Below are positions 37,371 to 51,626 of a stretch of 64,000 nucleotides of DNA, in pieces (position 1 is the first letter of the stretch; the number at the start of each line of letters is the position of its first letter). The position numbers were made by a program, and so were the translations under genes. The stretch comes from Nissolia schottii (lineage: Eukaryota > Streptophyta > Magnoliopsida > Fabales > Fabaceae), in contig QANU01065626.1 of assembly GCA_003254905.1 (NCBI GenBank), positions 1 through 64,000 of the forward strand. The letters run 5' to 3'. Below the pieces are notes generated by a model. That model had not been told where the DNA came from. It did not search any database and saw only the letters and a list, made by a program, of their open reading frames with translations.

Positions 37371-40300
37371 TTAGCCACTTTTTGCAAGAGCTCCAGTTGC
37401 AAAAAGAAGATTCCTTCGAGAGAACTGCTTCCAAGAGAAAAATACAAGCATCACATTATACGATTGAATTGGACATAAAAATGTAACTATCAAATGAAGA
37501 ATTAGAGAACTAACTCGTAAAGCATAAACTGGAGTAGATTTGGTTGGCAGTGTTTTCAGTGATCTGAGTCTGCTAGTATTCCCACTTCTAATGAGGTTAA
37601 AAACTGTAGTTAGTCATGGTAGAGACAATTATACGTTATCAATTTATAATAATAGACAAGCTTACTTTTCTTCAGTCCTTGAAACCTTAGTGCTCGTATT
37701 TACATCCCATAATTTTACCGTGCAATCAGCAGATCCAGATGCTAGAACAGAACCTTCACAGCTGACACATCCAACAACAGTGAATACCATAAGTTCAGTG
37801 TTAAGAAGTTGTTGATATCAATCTCAAAGGCCTTTGTTTTTCCTTCATAACTATGATAAAGTTGAATATTTTGATTAGGGTAGGGGATCACCTGAAGGTG
37901 AGTGACCAGACACATGATGTGTGACCAACCAAAGGTGTGAGATAGCGGCCACTAGAAAGATCCCACATCATGATTGTTCCGTCTTCATCGCCGGATGCCA
38001 TATAGCGACCATCAGGAGACATTGCCAAAGACAAAACCATACTCCTGTGACCAACAAAAACCCGGACACACTCCCCACTTTGAACATCCCATAGTCGAAC
38101 TGTTTTGTCACTGGAGCCAGTGGCAATGTAGTTGCAGTTGGCATGCCATTGCACGCACTGAATTAGATAGCAAAACAGGTAAGCATTATACCGAAGATTA
38201 TATAAAAGTTCGCTGATATCATAAATTATTAGACGTGTACATAATTAAATCACCAGTATATGAATTTCTGAAGCAGTCAATATGCAAATAGAAAATTTAG
38301 AGAACCAAGAGAGAGAATATTGGATATAACTCACATCAACATCAGACAAGTGGCCCGCCATTATTCTTAAGGGCTGTATCCTGTCCATGGACCAAATCCT
38401 AGCAGTTCTGTCATGTGAAGAGCTGGCAAAATAATGCCCTACAGGACTAAACTGCATGGGGAAAAGAAATAAATAACTCGGCATCCTAGAATCAAAATGT
38501 ATAGGCAGACATATGCCCTAAAAACAAAGAAAATATATATCACATTTACGAGACATTTGGAACATATAGAAACTAACTACAGTGGTCTGACTTGTATATA
38601 CAAGCACATCTATATTTGTTTAAAGCAAAATAAAATAAAGATGTCACATTTAAAATGTTTTAAGTTTTTCATTCTTTTCATACAAGTAATTGTTACTTTG
38701 TTATACATTCACACCAGAACATAAAATTTCAGAAGAAAATGTTTACCTGAACATCCCAGACAGGGTAATTGTGACCTTTGTAACAAACAAGATTTGCATT
38801 AAGCTTCGTGCTCCATAAGCGAACTGCATAAACCAAGTAATATTTAAGGTTCAGAATAACATTTGAATTAAAACATAAAATAAACAAAATAGAAACTGCT
38901 GCACAAAGTGAAGAAGAAACAGATAGAGGAAGAAGTAAGAACATTAGAAACAGAATCAAGTAAACATACTTGTTGAGTCTGCTGAGGATGAAAGAAGAAA
39001 ATCCCCAACAGGACTAAAGGAGGCTGCATGAACTGGCCCCGAATGACCTTGAAACAATGTATACTGCCTTTTCCCACCACTTTGCTCAAGCATTTGTTGA
39101 CTTTGTGATGTGTGATTCTCATCCTGTGAAAGAGCTGATGATAGAAGAATTGATAACAGGACATCATGGCAAGCAAAACTTAAAGATATAACTCATATTT
39201 GGTCATGTTCAAATGCTTCAAGACTTGAATAGGCTTCTCTCCAATCAAGCTCACTTTGTTAAATAGCATCTCAGACTTAGTTCTGGTTTGTTCAACTCAA
39301 CCATCATATTTTTGCTAGAAGCCCTGGTGTTTTAGCATCAGAAATAGTTTCTGAACTCAAGTAGCCACTTTGGTGGGCAGGGACCATCCCTCTCTTGAAG
39401 TACCATTCATAGCATCAAGATCTATTTCCCACCACTGTGAAATAGAATCCCCCCACCCCCTCCCCAACGCATCAATTTTCAACCAGCCAATTCTTTTTTC
39501 AACGGAATTTTAAACGTTAAAATTATCACAGAGACAATGCATCAGTAGATCGAGAGGCATTGTTCAGAACGTAGAAGTTTCACAAGTAAAGCTATACAGA
39601 ATATCTTTCTTGCATTAATACATAAGTTGCTTTGCACTGTGTGATGTATAATGTATATTAGACACTACACACTACACACTACAGCACATTGCAGGATTAA
39701 AAAACTATAATTTCTGTGACCAATAGCCTTGTTTCTAATCACATTAAAACTTGTCAAGCAAAGAATGCAGCAGTGATGGATTGGTCTAAAAAAAGGAAAT
39801 ATTTTCAAATACAAACTTACAAGAGGTGGGCGGCTGTCCAAGCTTTGCCATATCCCAAACCTGCGGATAAAATCAACAAATTACCAAATCAGTCATAAGG
39901 TAAAATAAAACTTCAAATGTATAAAAGAGGTTTTCTCTCTTGAGGGGTGGATGGAAGATGATGTAAACAAGACCTTCAGTGATGAGTCAGAAAATCCTCC
40001 AGCAACCAATGATCCATCTTGGGATATTGTTGAACAGCTTAAACTGAGACGGTTGGTCAAAAATAAGCATTAAGCAACAGAAGCATACACACAATACACT
40101 GTTTAGCCAAATATTAGACATTACCCATTATGTGTATTGATAAATGTGTAGAAGCTAACTGATGGCAGTGCAACACTACTAAGTTGTACACGGTTCCTCA
40201 AATCTTCAAGGATAGACTGTTCTACCTCAGTTGGGCTGCAATAATACAACATTGGTCAGTTGCTATTTAAAATCTAACCTCAAATATTAATACCTTGCTT

Positions 40301-43300
40301 TACATAGCTGACATCATATAGCAAAAAAATACAGAAGAGAAGCACTAGAAAATTCTGAGTTTCCAGGAACAAATATTTTGAATACCTAAATCAATTCAAG
40401 CGCTCAAATTTATTATATAATTCTATTATATGACTTGATAAGAGTCAAATAAAAAGATAATTGTTTTTTTTCCTTCAATTAACAGGAATACTGAATCTTA
40501 AGTGAAAATTCGGACTTGAGAGAATACATTATGGGCAAGGGGAGTTCTGGTTTAACTCGAGGAGCTGCAGATACAGTGTTAGCTTCAGGCTTTGCACTTT
40601 TCCCAGTTGCACTTCCACCCTTGTCCTTTTTTACCTTTTTGATTGAAGTGCCTTGCTTGCCTCCTTCAATTGATCTTTTCTGAACAGGAAACATGCCAAA
40701 ACAAGAGTGAGAAAGCATTCAACCAATGGTAATGGATTCACAAAATTAAAGTAATTGAAACAACTTCAATTGAAATTCATGTACACACTTTGTTAGAAAT
40801 GCTTAGATTCTAGAAACATATGGTACTGGATACTTAACATAAGCAAGTTTGGACTAGACAGAGTCAAAGTTTACTTGAAGAAAACATGTACCTTACTCTC
40901 ATCATTCTCCCCCTCCTTTCCTTCCCCTTCACCCTTTTCAGAGTCTGAAAGCAAGGTCCCAGACTTCTCCAGCCGTTCTTCTAGGGAGTCTTCAAGCAAC
41001 TATGGGAAAAAGGTATTCAGATTGAAACCAGATTACAAACAAGGCATTAATGATATTGATTTATATCGTAAAATGCATTCATCCAAAACTTTGAATCAAT
41101 AACTCTTTTAGGGTCCAAGGGTCTCACAAACAACTGTTTGTGCCTTGGATGCTACCAAAGCTCCTAATACTAACTGCTTAGTCTTTGTTACTAAACGGTT
41201 ATTTCCAGTTGAAACCAACACCATACTAAGCATGATAACAGTAAATATTGATTTAATACTTTGCAACATAAACCAATGCTTAAGGAATCAAAACAGTCAT
41301 TGAACCAGTAAACTGAGAGGGTGAAGGTCTAAAAATTCACCTGGGGTTGAATTATGGTCAAACTGGGACCAAAGACATAAATTGGCTTGCCAATTTGTAC
41401 AAAAATCATAGGCTACCATGTCATTAGTCAGGACTAGTTGAACCCATTGAACTAGTATCAGTTTACTGGTTTTCCAGAACAAAAGTTTGCAAAAGTAAAT
41501 AGCTAGGGTCCTATTAACAGAAACAACATGACCAAGAAAATTTCTAATTTTGCTTAGTTTTGTAGACACATTAACAGACTCACCCCCCAATGTATTTCTT
41601 TCTGATTTATTTGGTTTGCTGCATCCTGGCTGCTTCCAGTAAGGGTAACGGCCTCTGGATCATCAGCGATTGAGCTAGGTTGTCCGGGAGTAACTGTATC
41701 ATGACAACAACAATGAGGTACAAGCAATAACAACTTCAAATAAGTAGATGCAACTTAAAATGAATAAAGGTACCTTCGAAGTTAATATGTTCATTGATAA
41801 TACCAAGTATAGTAGTGGATTGCGTACTGTGCAGATGTTGCAACAGAAGCTCATAGGAATACTGACAAAACATTAACTGTTATCAGCTTTCCCCAAATTT
41901 TTAGCTACACTTTTATCAAAAAAATGAAAATAACACAATGATGAAAGATAATAAACAAGTACTATAACATAAACAAAGACAAATTGTCCAGGAAAAAAGG
42001 GGGGGGGACCCAAAAAGCCATTTCTCTAAAAGTAGTCCAATCTATTGTGGGGTTAATGAATTTCATACATTGATCAAACAAATAATATAGGCTAATCTTC
42101 ACATTCGCATGTTACTTCTATTAACCCCTCATTCAAGCCAAATCCACCATGATAAGGGTAAAAGGACAATAATAGCATACCATAACTTCATTATTAAGAA
42201 GAGAACTATGGTACATCCCAAATTTCCCCTCCCAATCAATAAGTTAGATCTGATGCAAAAGCTAATCAACTGAACATGAAAATACAATATCCTGAGATTA
42301 CAAATACTTGTCACCAAAGGCTAACAACCTAACATCGTGAATCAATATTTCTGAAATTAGTTGAATATGTGTGAAGTGCTAACAAGAAAAATAAGAATTA
42401 ATTATTTTTGAAAAAAAGAAGAAACTTATTAATAAGAAGAGAATCGAGATATTACCTCACAAATCTTTATGTTGAATTTACTCTTCCTTAGTGAATGGGC
42501 AAATTCCATTTCCTGAGTAAGGATAATATTGTAGGATTTTATAGTGCTAATGGCTAATGATCCAAAGATTCGAAGGAACTTAAAAGAAAGCAACTAACCT
42601 CCAGATGAGTAGGGGAAAGAACTCCTTCCAACTTTTGAAGGTCACGTAGGTGCATCATTTCATGATCTTCGCGGAAGGTATTGAAAAAGTTGCGAGCTGA
42701 GAACATCAACCACAATCACATAACAGAAGAACAGATGATAAAAAGCACATGTTGCGAACACTTGCACTGAAGGCCTACATTGGGAGCTTGGTTGGAAATA
42801 TATTTATACCTTCCTGAACATGCCCTTTCGCCACAAGGTCCATGAAGCAATGTATAAATACCGGATAAAGCACACGGAGCAACTCATGCTGCAAGTCACA
42901 AACCAAAAATAATAGCAGCAGCAACTAAAACAGAATAGTCTTATACATGAATTTCAAATAATAAAAAACATTAACAAATTAAATAAAGGACGCTCTACCT
43001 TGTACAAATCCAGTGAACAGTAAGTCCATGATCTTAGCCTACTATATCCATCATGGAATCTCGCAGGACCACTCTCCAACCTGCCAAAAATCAAGGGTTT
43101 CAGTTCAAACAAAATAACCCCCAAAAAAAAGTATAACAATACTGAATATGTAATTTCCCTAACCAAATCCTAATTCAAAATGTGAATTATATCATAGTAA
43201 TAATATAGTGTAGGATCTTCGAAACGCGAGAAAAATTACTGGGAGAAAGCGAGGATGTGCTTGGCGATGTCAGGTTCGAGAGGGGAAGTGTTGTTGTTTT

Positions 43301-43403
43301 TCTTGTTTTGTTGGAGTTCGTCGTGGAAAATCTTCTCCGTTTGCGCGAGCCCTCTCTTCTTCAGGTACGCGGTAACGAACCCAGCTACTTCGTCTTCCTC
43401 CAT
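37371..43403 (-). CDS. TAF5: TFIID subunit TAF5, WD40 protein, 19 exons
   Basis: TAF5 is a scaffold of the general transcription factor TFIID in the nucleus. Exons in transcript order: 43403-43240, 43080-42999, 42888-42810, 42696-42599, 42512-42456, 41861-41774, 41693-41584, 40999-40892, 40679-40528, 40235-40125, 40043-39974, 39860-39821, 39134-38970, 38823-38747, 38451-38335, 38157-37892, 37761-37666, 37587-37515, 37424-37371. All junctions are GT/AG and phases close at 2007 nt, 668 aa; Arabidopsis TAF5 is about the same. A LisH-like N-terminus (about 1-40) and the TAF5 N-terminal domain (about 60-190, LLRVLYPVFIHCFMDLV) are followed by an acidic/basic linker and six WD40 repeats (about 350-640, e.g. 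SSDKTVRLWDVQSGECVRVF, DEDGTIMMWDLSSG, SADCTVKLWDV). It ends FSRRNLLFATGALAKSG. For exon 13 the acceptor at 39135 was chosen because the next AG, 11 nt on, makes TGA. Confidence 0.95.
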
Positions 43404-43443
43404 TCTTCACAATCCTTTCACTTCTTCACTCTCAGATATGCTC

Positions 43444-43461
43444 CTCTCTCTCTCTCTCTCC
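43444..43461 (-). repeat. (GA)n tract in TAF5 5' leader
   Basis: CT repeats on the plus strand, read as (GA)n on the gene strand, about 40 bp upstream of the TAF5 start. GA tracts in plant leaders can bind BPC/GAGA factors; no function is shown here. Confidence 0.6.
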
Positions 43462-43664
43462 TGCTCTAGCAAACCGTAAAATTGTTCTGGTTGTTGAGGT
43501 TATTTTCGGAATTTAACTCATCTAAAAGATAATGGGCTTGGCCTTTTTAGTTGTTTTGAAACTGGGCCCCTTGAGTTAATGCATACTTTTAGTTGTTTTG
43601 AAGCTTTAACTCTTCTTTTCGGCCCACCCAGAAGGTAAGCAAAGCCCAAATTATCACCTAGTGC

Positions 43665-44242
43665 TAGGGGTGTTCATAACCTGGTCTGGCCCGTCAACCC
43701 GGACTGACCAGAAGCGTTCGAGCCAAATTTGGCCCAATTTTAATCGGACCCAATTTTAAAAAACTCTAAAAAAAACAAAACCCAATTTTAATTCATACCG
43801 GATTCGGGATTAGTCTCAAGCCAACCGGCCTCGGCCCAGTGGCCCATATACTATACTATTATGCATTTTTTATTTTTTTCCTTTCCATCCCATTATGAGA
43901 AATCACAAGAATTAAAGGAATTGAATTCTTGCAATCCCATCCCATGATTGCAAATCTATTGTAGTTAACTTTATTGCAAATCTATTGCAGTTTGGAGTTG
44001 ATTTTTGTTCTTTTGCATGCTTTCAATTTTGTGATGTGCCTTTTGTTTATTCATAGTGATATATAGCAGTCACAAGTGCTCGTATTTTGCACATTTTATT
44101 CTTGAATTGGTTTTTGACTGCAAGAAGTTTTATTTTACAATAAAAAAAGGCCCTTAGAGTCGGGTTCGGGTCCTCAAAATTGATCCGATCTAAATATAAG
44201 GCCGGGTTTGGGTATCGGCCAACCCGACCATGAACACCCCTA
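43665..44242. mobile_element. Non-autonomous hAT-like element (TAGGGGTG ends)
   Basis: A 578-bp element with termini TAGGGGTGTTCAT and ATGAACACCCCTA, perfect inverted repeats of 13 bp. It is flanked exactly by the 8-bp duplication CCTAGTGC (43657-43664 and 44243-44250). CCCGTCAACCCGGAC-type and GGGTTCGGGT-type GC-rich blocks lie just inside both ends. It has no coding capacity. The ends match the element at 11190-11915. It lies about 260 bp upstream of the TAF5 start. Confidence 0.85.
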
Positions 44243-44948
44243 CCTAGTGCGGTCAAATATTTCTTTAGACAGAAATGTACATAAACGAGACCGAAAAGAA
44301 AAAATAAATAAATACTTGACCAAAAATAAAAATGTGCATAAACGATTTCTTCAAAAGTTTACCATGACTTAGTTTGGTAAAGCTATTTGTTTGGGTGGTC
44401 TTGATAGCTCTCATAACTAATTTTTTAGAGTTGGCTTATATTTTTTTAACGTTAAAATATTAATATAACTTTAAATATTAATGATTATTATTACTCACTT
44501 TAATATTTATGTTTATTATAATAATTTTAGATATAAAAAACATCTAAAATACATTTACCAAACATTATTCTTATAGTTTTTGCTTATTAAGAGTTATTTT
44601 TTCATTTCTTTTTACTAAATAATAGTATTATAACCTTTTTATAATAATTTTTATAAAGTCAAAGAACTCAATAACTTTTGCAAAGTCATAGCATCAATCA
44701 ACCAAAGCATGTGAATATTGAACAAAAGAAAATGGACTATTGCCCTATTAATAGTATCTCTATACTATAGTCTTTCCACCTTTAAATGTTTTTCTTCTTC
44801 AAACAAATAATTTAATTGTTATATATTGAATGTAATTTAATTGAATTTTGTGATATTTGTAAAAATATTTAATTTTCATGTTCACTTATTTTAAAGTCAT
44901 GCATGTAATATGGTTTGATTGAATAATTATTTGTGTATAGCCTAAACT

Positions 44949-45014
44949 CTTCTTCTTCTTCTTCTTCTTCTTCTTCTTCTTCTTCTTCTTCTTCTTCTTC
45001 TTCTTCTTCTTCTT
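44949..45014 (+). repeat. (CTT)22 microsatellite with flanking duplicate
   Basis: About 22 CTT units. GTATAGCCTAAACTCT occurs immediately before the tract (44936) and again just after it (45022), so the microsatellite sits between direct repeats of 16 bp. Confidence 0.9.
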
Positions 45015-48000
45015 TCAAATGTATAGCCTAAACTCTGAACTGAAACAAATGTCATTGTAGCTTGGGACAACAATCGATATACAACCGCCCAACCGATATT
45101 TATTTGATTGTGAGAAAAGCATTGAATTAGTCCAATGGTTGATTTCATTTTTCATTTGCAATAATATGTGGTGCATAAGCCATGTTATCTTGTAGCCGTA
45201 TTTAGCAGAAATGTTAGACATGTCACGAGTCATGTTTGGTGGTTGAGAAAATAAGCCATACCTGTAGCCATAATACTATTTAATTTTTTTGTGGCGTAAT
45301 TAATATTCTTTCTTTTTTCTTTTCTCTTTTTGCCGAAACGAGATTTGCTATGATTAAGATTCGCAATGGAGCGTAACCATGAAATTAAAAGATTCATAAT
45401 GGAAAAGAGGAGCACTTTGCCTTGAGACATCACTCAGAGGGCACGCCACGTGTGCCTAAAACGACGAAGTGAAAATGGATGGGTATGGGGCAAGTATGAT
45501 ATGCCGGCATATCATGACACACAATATCCTAATTCACAAAAATAAAAAAGTGCTTTTAACAGTTCGTCCCCCCAGCTGAATGATGATCAATTCTCAAAAA
45601 CAATACTGAATACTGAATCAAAGGGTCTCCTTCGTGATCTAGTTTAGTGATAGGTAGGTTGATTTCACTTTTAAAGGATATTAAATTTAAAATTTAAATA
45701 GAAAAAATTTGTAACATCGATAGTTAATTACAACAAATCCATGTGCAAAATAATATATTGGACAAAATCAAACTATTTGTGCAAAGCTGATAGATCCATG
45801 TAAAATAAAAACATATCGACACCTAAGCCTTTCTTTTTCTTATTAGAATGAGTTAATTAAGTGACAATTATTCCTAAATGGATTAATTATTGGGAATGTT
45901 ACGAAAAAGGGTCGGCCTTGCTTGCATTATGGGCATGCATTATTGCGAAGCTGATGGTAACTCAGTCTCGTCGGTCTCACCACTGCTCTAATCCAATAAT
46001 GATAGCCACTTTAGAATCCAGCCAAAGAGGTCGACAAACAAGACAAATAAGATAGAGTTGCTTTTTCTCCCCTACACAACCTCTCTCTCTAATGGTGGTG
46101 GTACCTTTTAAAATAATTATCCATGTATAATTATGTCTCAACATTTAATCAGCTTCCGAACTCCTAATATAAATGTTTAGTCTAAATTCTATCACAAATC
46201 TAACTTCTAATTAAATACTTAAAGAACTCAGTCTAAATGTTATTGGTAAGCCCAACATGTTTTTGTCAATAGATAACCCAAATTTAAAGTGATGCTATGC
46301 AGCAAAAATAATTGTTCCTCTGTATATTTACCTGAAATATATGTGATGAGTGATAAGATCGAATACTGGGGGAGAGAGAGATGTAGAGGTGAGTAGAAAC
46401 GGATAACATTGGATATGACACTACATCAATCGGACATCTCAAATTCTAGCAAGTTTTTGTGTTTTACGGCTCAACAGCAATTTTTTTTTTCAATCCAAAT
46501 TTGTCAATGTCATCTCGTTTTCATGCCACAATGAGACCAAACATTAGGCATGATGCCGAAAAAAGGGGTTAGCGATAAACTTCGAGTAATGAAGATAATG
46601 CGTGGGCAATAGAACCTAGTAGCACCGTCGATTTCTAATCATGTTAGGCCAGTGCATCCACCCACAAATTAAGCACTGGATTCGGCAAAGCACACATTCC
46701 CATGTCACTAGTAAAAATTATTTGAAAGATTATCCTCGTCGTTGTAGTTCAGATGCTGAGGAGTCCAAAATCTGACAAGATACAAATCTATTGGTTAAAT
46801 AAGACCAATTATAATAGCGGATTAAATACCATATTGATCTAAGCCAATGAACTTACATATCCTCTAATCACTTAATATAATCTTAATCATGTCATGTGAA
46901 GCTATGTTACATTTAAAATTATGACATTCTATACGCTCAAGAGTTCCTTACGTCATTTGGCAAACCCTCTGCAAAGTATTTAACGGTTGGCAAAACAGTC
47001 CCCACGTCAACCCTAACACCACTTATTCGTGCTATTGGTCAGAGTATCAAATCGATGGATCATGTGATAAATTAAAACAATAAATTAGATGCTATTATTA
47101 TGCTGCTTGTTGATAACGTGCTATTTTTATTGGATTTGTACGTGAGAATTTATGTTAGAAATTAAAATAAAGTTTTTTATTTTTATATAAATAAAGTAAA
47201 AAATGATACTTATAAAAATCTCAATTTATTTTTTTAAAGTGAATTCTTCACTTTAGAGAATTTTTGTTTATTTTTATTAGGTCTTAGTACTTTTTTGTTC
47301 TATTTATGATGATGTACCAATAAAATAATTGAATAGTAATATATGTATATGCTAACTTTTGTAAATACTAAATCTCTCATCTCACAGATATTATGAAGCT
47401 CATACTCACATCACATGATATGAGTGTAGGTCTCATGATTTATGTGAGATTAGAAACTTGATATCTATACCAATATTAGTATGCAAATAGCATTTTTGAA
47501 AATAATTTAAGAGTGTAATCAACTTAATATAAGATTTAAAATGGCTTGTGAAGTAATATAATCATTTAGATGTGTGTCATTTTCATTGAAACAATGAACT
47601 CGTTAAAAATGGATGACTATGTCACTCATGAGATAACCAATCTAAAGAGGAATGTATCATTTCAAATAAATTTTTTACATGACTTTGTCATATATAACTT
47701 TTTACCTTTATTTTTTATTTTTTTTGACTTAAGTAATATATTAATCTTAATTTCTCATTTGACGGTGAAAAATTCACATAAACTATAAAGTATTTGAAGA
47801 AGATGAAATATAAACACCGTAGAAATGGGTTGATTTTTTTGAAAATTGGGAAAATATTTATTTTGGTCCTTTGACTCACTTTGATTCTTAAAATTTAAAA
47901 TTTAATTTTTTAATTATTAAAATTATAAGTTGTAGGTCAAATTAGTCTCTTAATTATTATTATTATATTATAATGTTTTCACTAATTTTTCACATGATAA

Positions 48001-49529
48001 TGTGATAATAACATAAATTGGGTGACAACACTAAAAACAAAAAATATGGACGATACTTTGGATTACAAATTATAGTTGCTTTTGCAGCTTTATTTACCAC
48101 CATCTACAACTCATTCATAGGTATTGTTACTATCTCTATTAATGTGTTAAATAAATGAAAATGCGATAATATAATTAACTGATTGGCTAATTTAATCTAT
48201 AAGTTATAATTTCAGATATTAAAAAATTAAAATTAAAAAATTAAAGAAATTCTGACTTACATTTTCATAAATTAAAATGAGTATTATCCCACTAAAAAGA
48301 ACATATGAAAATAGTCAATTTTAACTACAGTACGTGAAGTGCCATCTGTCGAGTGTCATCACCCCAATCCCAAAAATCCCGGTGGAAAAATGATGAAAGG
48401 GTTCAAAGGTTCAAGGACACTTGTCACTTATACAGGGCTGTGCGGGGACAAAAACAGAATTTTGAGAACAAAAAAAGTGGTTATTATGGTTGGTTAGTCC
48501 CGTGACCCTGAAGGGTGACCCCACGTGCCACCGGCCCCACAGCTAACCCACACTGGTTCGCGCCGGTTTGTAACGAACTGCTTGTGGCGTGGACTGCAAG
48601 TTGCGCATTGTGCAGACGACACTCACCGTTCACCAACATGAACGACTTTAACCTACTTGCGTTTTGATTGTGACGTTCCAATCCCGACACAAATTCAAAG
48701 AAACACCTTACTTATCCCTACTTCTTTACCACAAATTATGTGGAGCGGATGAACCCAGCACACAGATAAATCAATAATATATATGTTTTTTTAAAAGGAA
48801 AAATAGACCGCGAAGTGTCTACATACTTGCATTTCACAAATCAAACCCAATAGTGTTTTTTGTTTTTTTTTGGCTAACAAATACGTCAATTACCTTTTTA
48901 TTTGGGTATGTAAAAACGAAAATGAATTATTGCAGCTAGAAACCGATAAATAATTTTAAAAGATAAAAATTTTAAAATATATTTTTAAATAAATAAATGT
49001 CTCTATTATATAAATAAATTCTCACTCACTAGTAGCCTGGGACCCATTGTGGTTCTAATGATGGAAGTCAGTGTTGAATAGCGAGAATTATTCGAAAATT
49101 TGTTTATTTGGAATTTGATTCTCGTACAACAACAATTCATCAAAAAATAAATAAATAAATGAATTATTAGACATATATGATATATGTTACGGTTCAATGG
49201 TAACTCCGAATTAACCCATTCCTTCACGTTAGAATTGGTTGAGAACCCTATAGCTCACTTGTACATATAACTTGGCTCTATGCATATATGCCCAAAGTTC
49301 ACACAACTCAAGCATCAAACATATATTTGCGTGAGAAAAAGAAAGTAACTTATTTAATTTTTATTAGACATCATGAGCACATTTATTTACTCAAACATAA
49401 ATGACTAAATGAGAGTTTAATAGTCTTATGATAATCTCAATCATGATTACAAAGTATAAATAGTCGCTCACATTGAATATATAAGCAAAAGTCACAATTA
49501 TGATAAAATATATTCTAATTTTTTTTAAG

Positions 49530-49620
49530 TTGTATGTCCGATATCTATGGCTTTGTCCGAACTTGGGACTTTGCTTAAACGATATCAAGTCGCTTACTAC
49601 TTGGACTATACACTGACTAG
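49530..49620 (-). mobile_element. tRNA-derived SINE-like sequence
   Basis: On the minus strand TAGTCCAAGTAG (49608-49597) fits the polymerase III A box, and AAGTTCGGAC near 49566-49557 resembles a degenerate B box about 31 bp later. An A-rich tract follows. There is no tRNA fold that closes, so a decayed SINE head is the better reading. Confidence 0.35.
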
Positions 49621-51198
49621 GGTACCAAAAAGCTTTTACATGTACCACCTCTATCAAATCAACACTCATTTACTATCATATTCTTTAAGACTTTAACCTT
49701 GATAGTTAAAACTTGTCCCGAGGTAAAAGTTATAAGTCATCTCATTCTAACCAAATTGTTCTAACAATATATCGTTGGATTGTTCACAGTTTATGAAATT
49801 TAAATTATTTTTTTATCAATAATTTTAATCAGGTATTATATTCTCTTAAAAAAACACTTCATGCCTGAAAATTTCGAATCCATGTATTTTATGTTTAGAA
49901 TAAGCAATTTTGGGTATGAACTGGATTATTGAAAAATTATCCTCTTCACATCTACTTACAAATAATGGCATGATATTACTATGGCGAAAGGATAACTCGA
50001 AACTACTGACAAAATTAATTTGATTAAGTTTTTAAATGCAGAATTTGTAAAAAAAAATTACATATCAGTTAATAACGCCAATAATTGAAAAACAAATTAT
50101 TATTTTATTTCATAGTGGCCCCTCAAATGCATTATTGCGTTTTGTGATTATATAGAAGTCGTCGCCCATTAGCCCTAAACAGAGCAGTCACTTTATTGAG
50201 AAGTCGATCACATAAGCCAAATCCAGTTAGCACCATGTGGAATCTTTGGGACCATACGATTGATTCAGATAATGAATTAAAACCAATTGGTGGAATAAAC
50301 AAAAACAAAACTAAACACAAGTCCCTTGTTTTCTTAGTCTTCTATTTATTTAATTATTAAATTATTAATTATTTATTGCACTCAGCATCACTGAGTGGTG
50401 ACTGGTGAGTGCGGGCACAAGCCGCGGCGGCGGCAATTACGATTTAACTATTTAATAAATCTAAATTTAATAATATATATTAATTAAATATTTAAATTTT
50501 TGATGTACTAAAAAATATTTAAATTTGTTTACCATTGTTTTGAACATAATTTTTTTATTCAAATTATTTTTATCAAATCTTATTAAATATTTTTGCTGTC
50601 AATTTTTAATTATTATTTTTTATTTTTAAATATACTATTGACTAATACATTTAAATATATTTAGTCAACAATATATTTAAAAGTAAAAAAATGACAACTA
50701 AAAATAGACAGAATAAATATGTTTAAATTTTAATTTTAAGTGTTAAACTTATTGTACGCTCCAAACATTTAAAAATATAATATATAAAAGTTACAAACTT
50801 ATATAAAAATAGTGTCAATAAATCTAAAATAATTTGTATATATGACACATGTACTAAAATAATAATAAGAAATAACAATGTAAAGTGTAAAAAAAGATAA
50901 ATTTAAAATTCTATATTATAATCCTAATTTTGACATCTAAATGAATCCTATAAAATTTTCAAGAGCTCTAATTTTACTCTAATCATTTAAAAGAAAAGAA
51001 AAGGAAATAGAAAAAAAACAATAATAATAATAATGATAATAATAAATAATAATGTGTAAAGTGTAAAAAAGATCAAATTAAATTATTTATAATATGAGAA
51101 AGCAACCACCATTTTCTATTTTATCTTCTCTTTTCCTACTTTTTTAGGCAAAATATAAGACCCCACCACACAGAACGTGTCCTCTTCTGATATGCGTT

Positions 51199-51206
51199 TA
51201 TAAAAT
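51199..51206 (+). promoter_or_regulatory. Likely TATA box of the CIPK gene
   Basis: TATAAAAT about 428 bp upstream of the CIPK start, which would give a leader of about 390 nt. This is the best TATA match in the upstream region; unconfirmed. Confidence 0.35.
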
Positions 51207-51626
51207 TTGGGGATATTTTCATTCAATGGGCTTTGCAAGCACAAGGAAATCAAAATACCGGATGCTCCAATGGATCGGAGCCCTTCCTTCCTTCCTTCCC
51301 TCCCATTCTTTCCTGTTCCCCACTCCTAGCCACATCCATCACTCTCCCTATATCTACCTCCCCCATCAACCATACAATTTTTTGAAAAACTAAATAAAGA
51401 AAACCACAGCCCCCCTTTACTCGCTAATATTCTTCTGTAAACCCGATCAAAATTATTCCATTCCCACTCCCAACAAGAAGAAAGAATAAGGAAAAACAAA
51501 ACAAAAAAATGGCCATGGCCTTGCACATCAGACCATCTCAGAGTAACTAGCTCACTTCGGCAGTTACAATTCAAACAGAGTAGTAGCTAGTTTGTTTGTT
51601 AGTTAGTTACAACATACAGGAAACCA

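Larger units (their letters stand above)
44251..51198. other. Long intergenic region
   Basis: About 7 kb with no supported protein gene. It contains the CTT microsatellite and a SINE-like sequence listed separately. At 44370-44560 the ends GTTTGGTAAAGC and ATTTACCAAAC are inverted, perhaps a MITE. The GC-richer stretch 48490-48690 has an open minus-strand frame with no recognised family. Confidence 0.4.

Noticed and set aside
44942..45148. Poly-arginine open frame, minus strand
   Set aside because: Direct translation of the CTT microsatellite.
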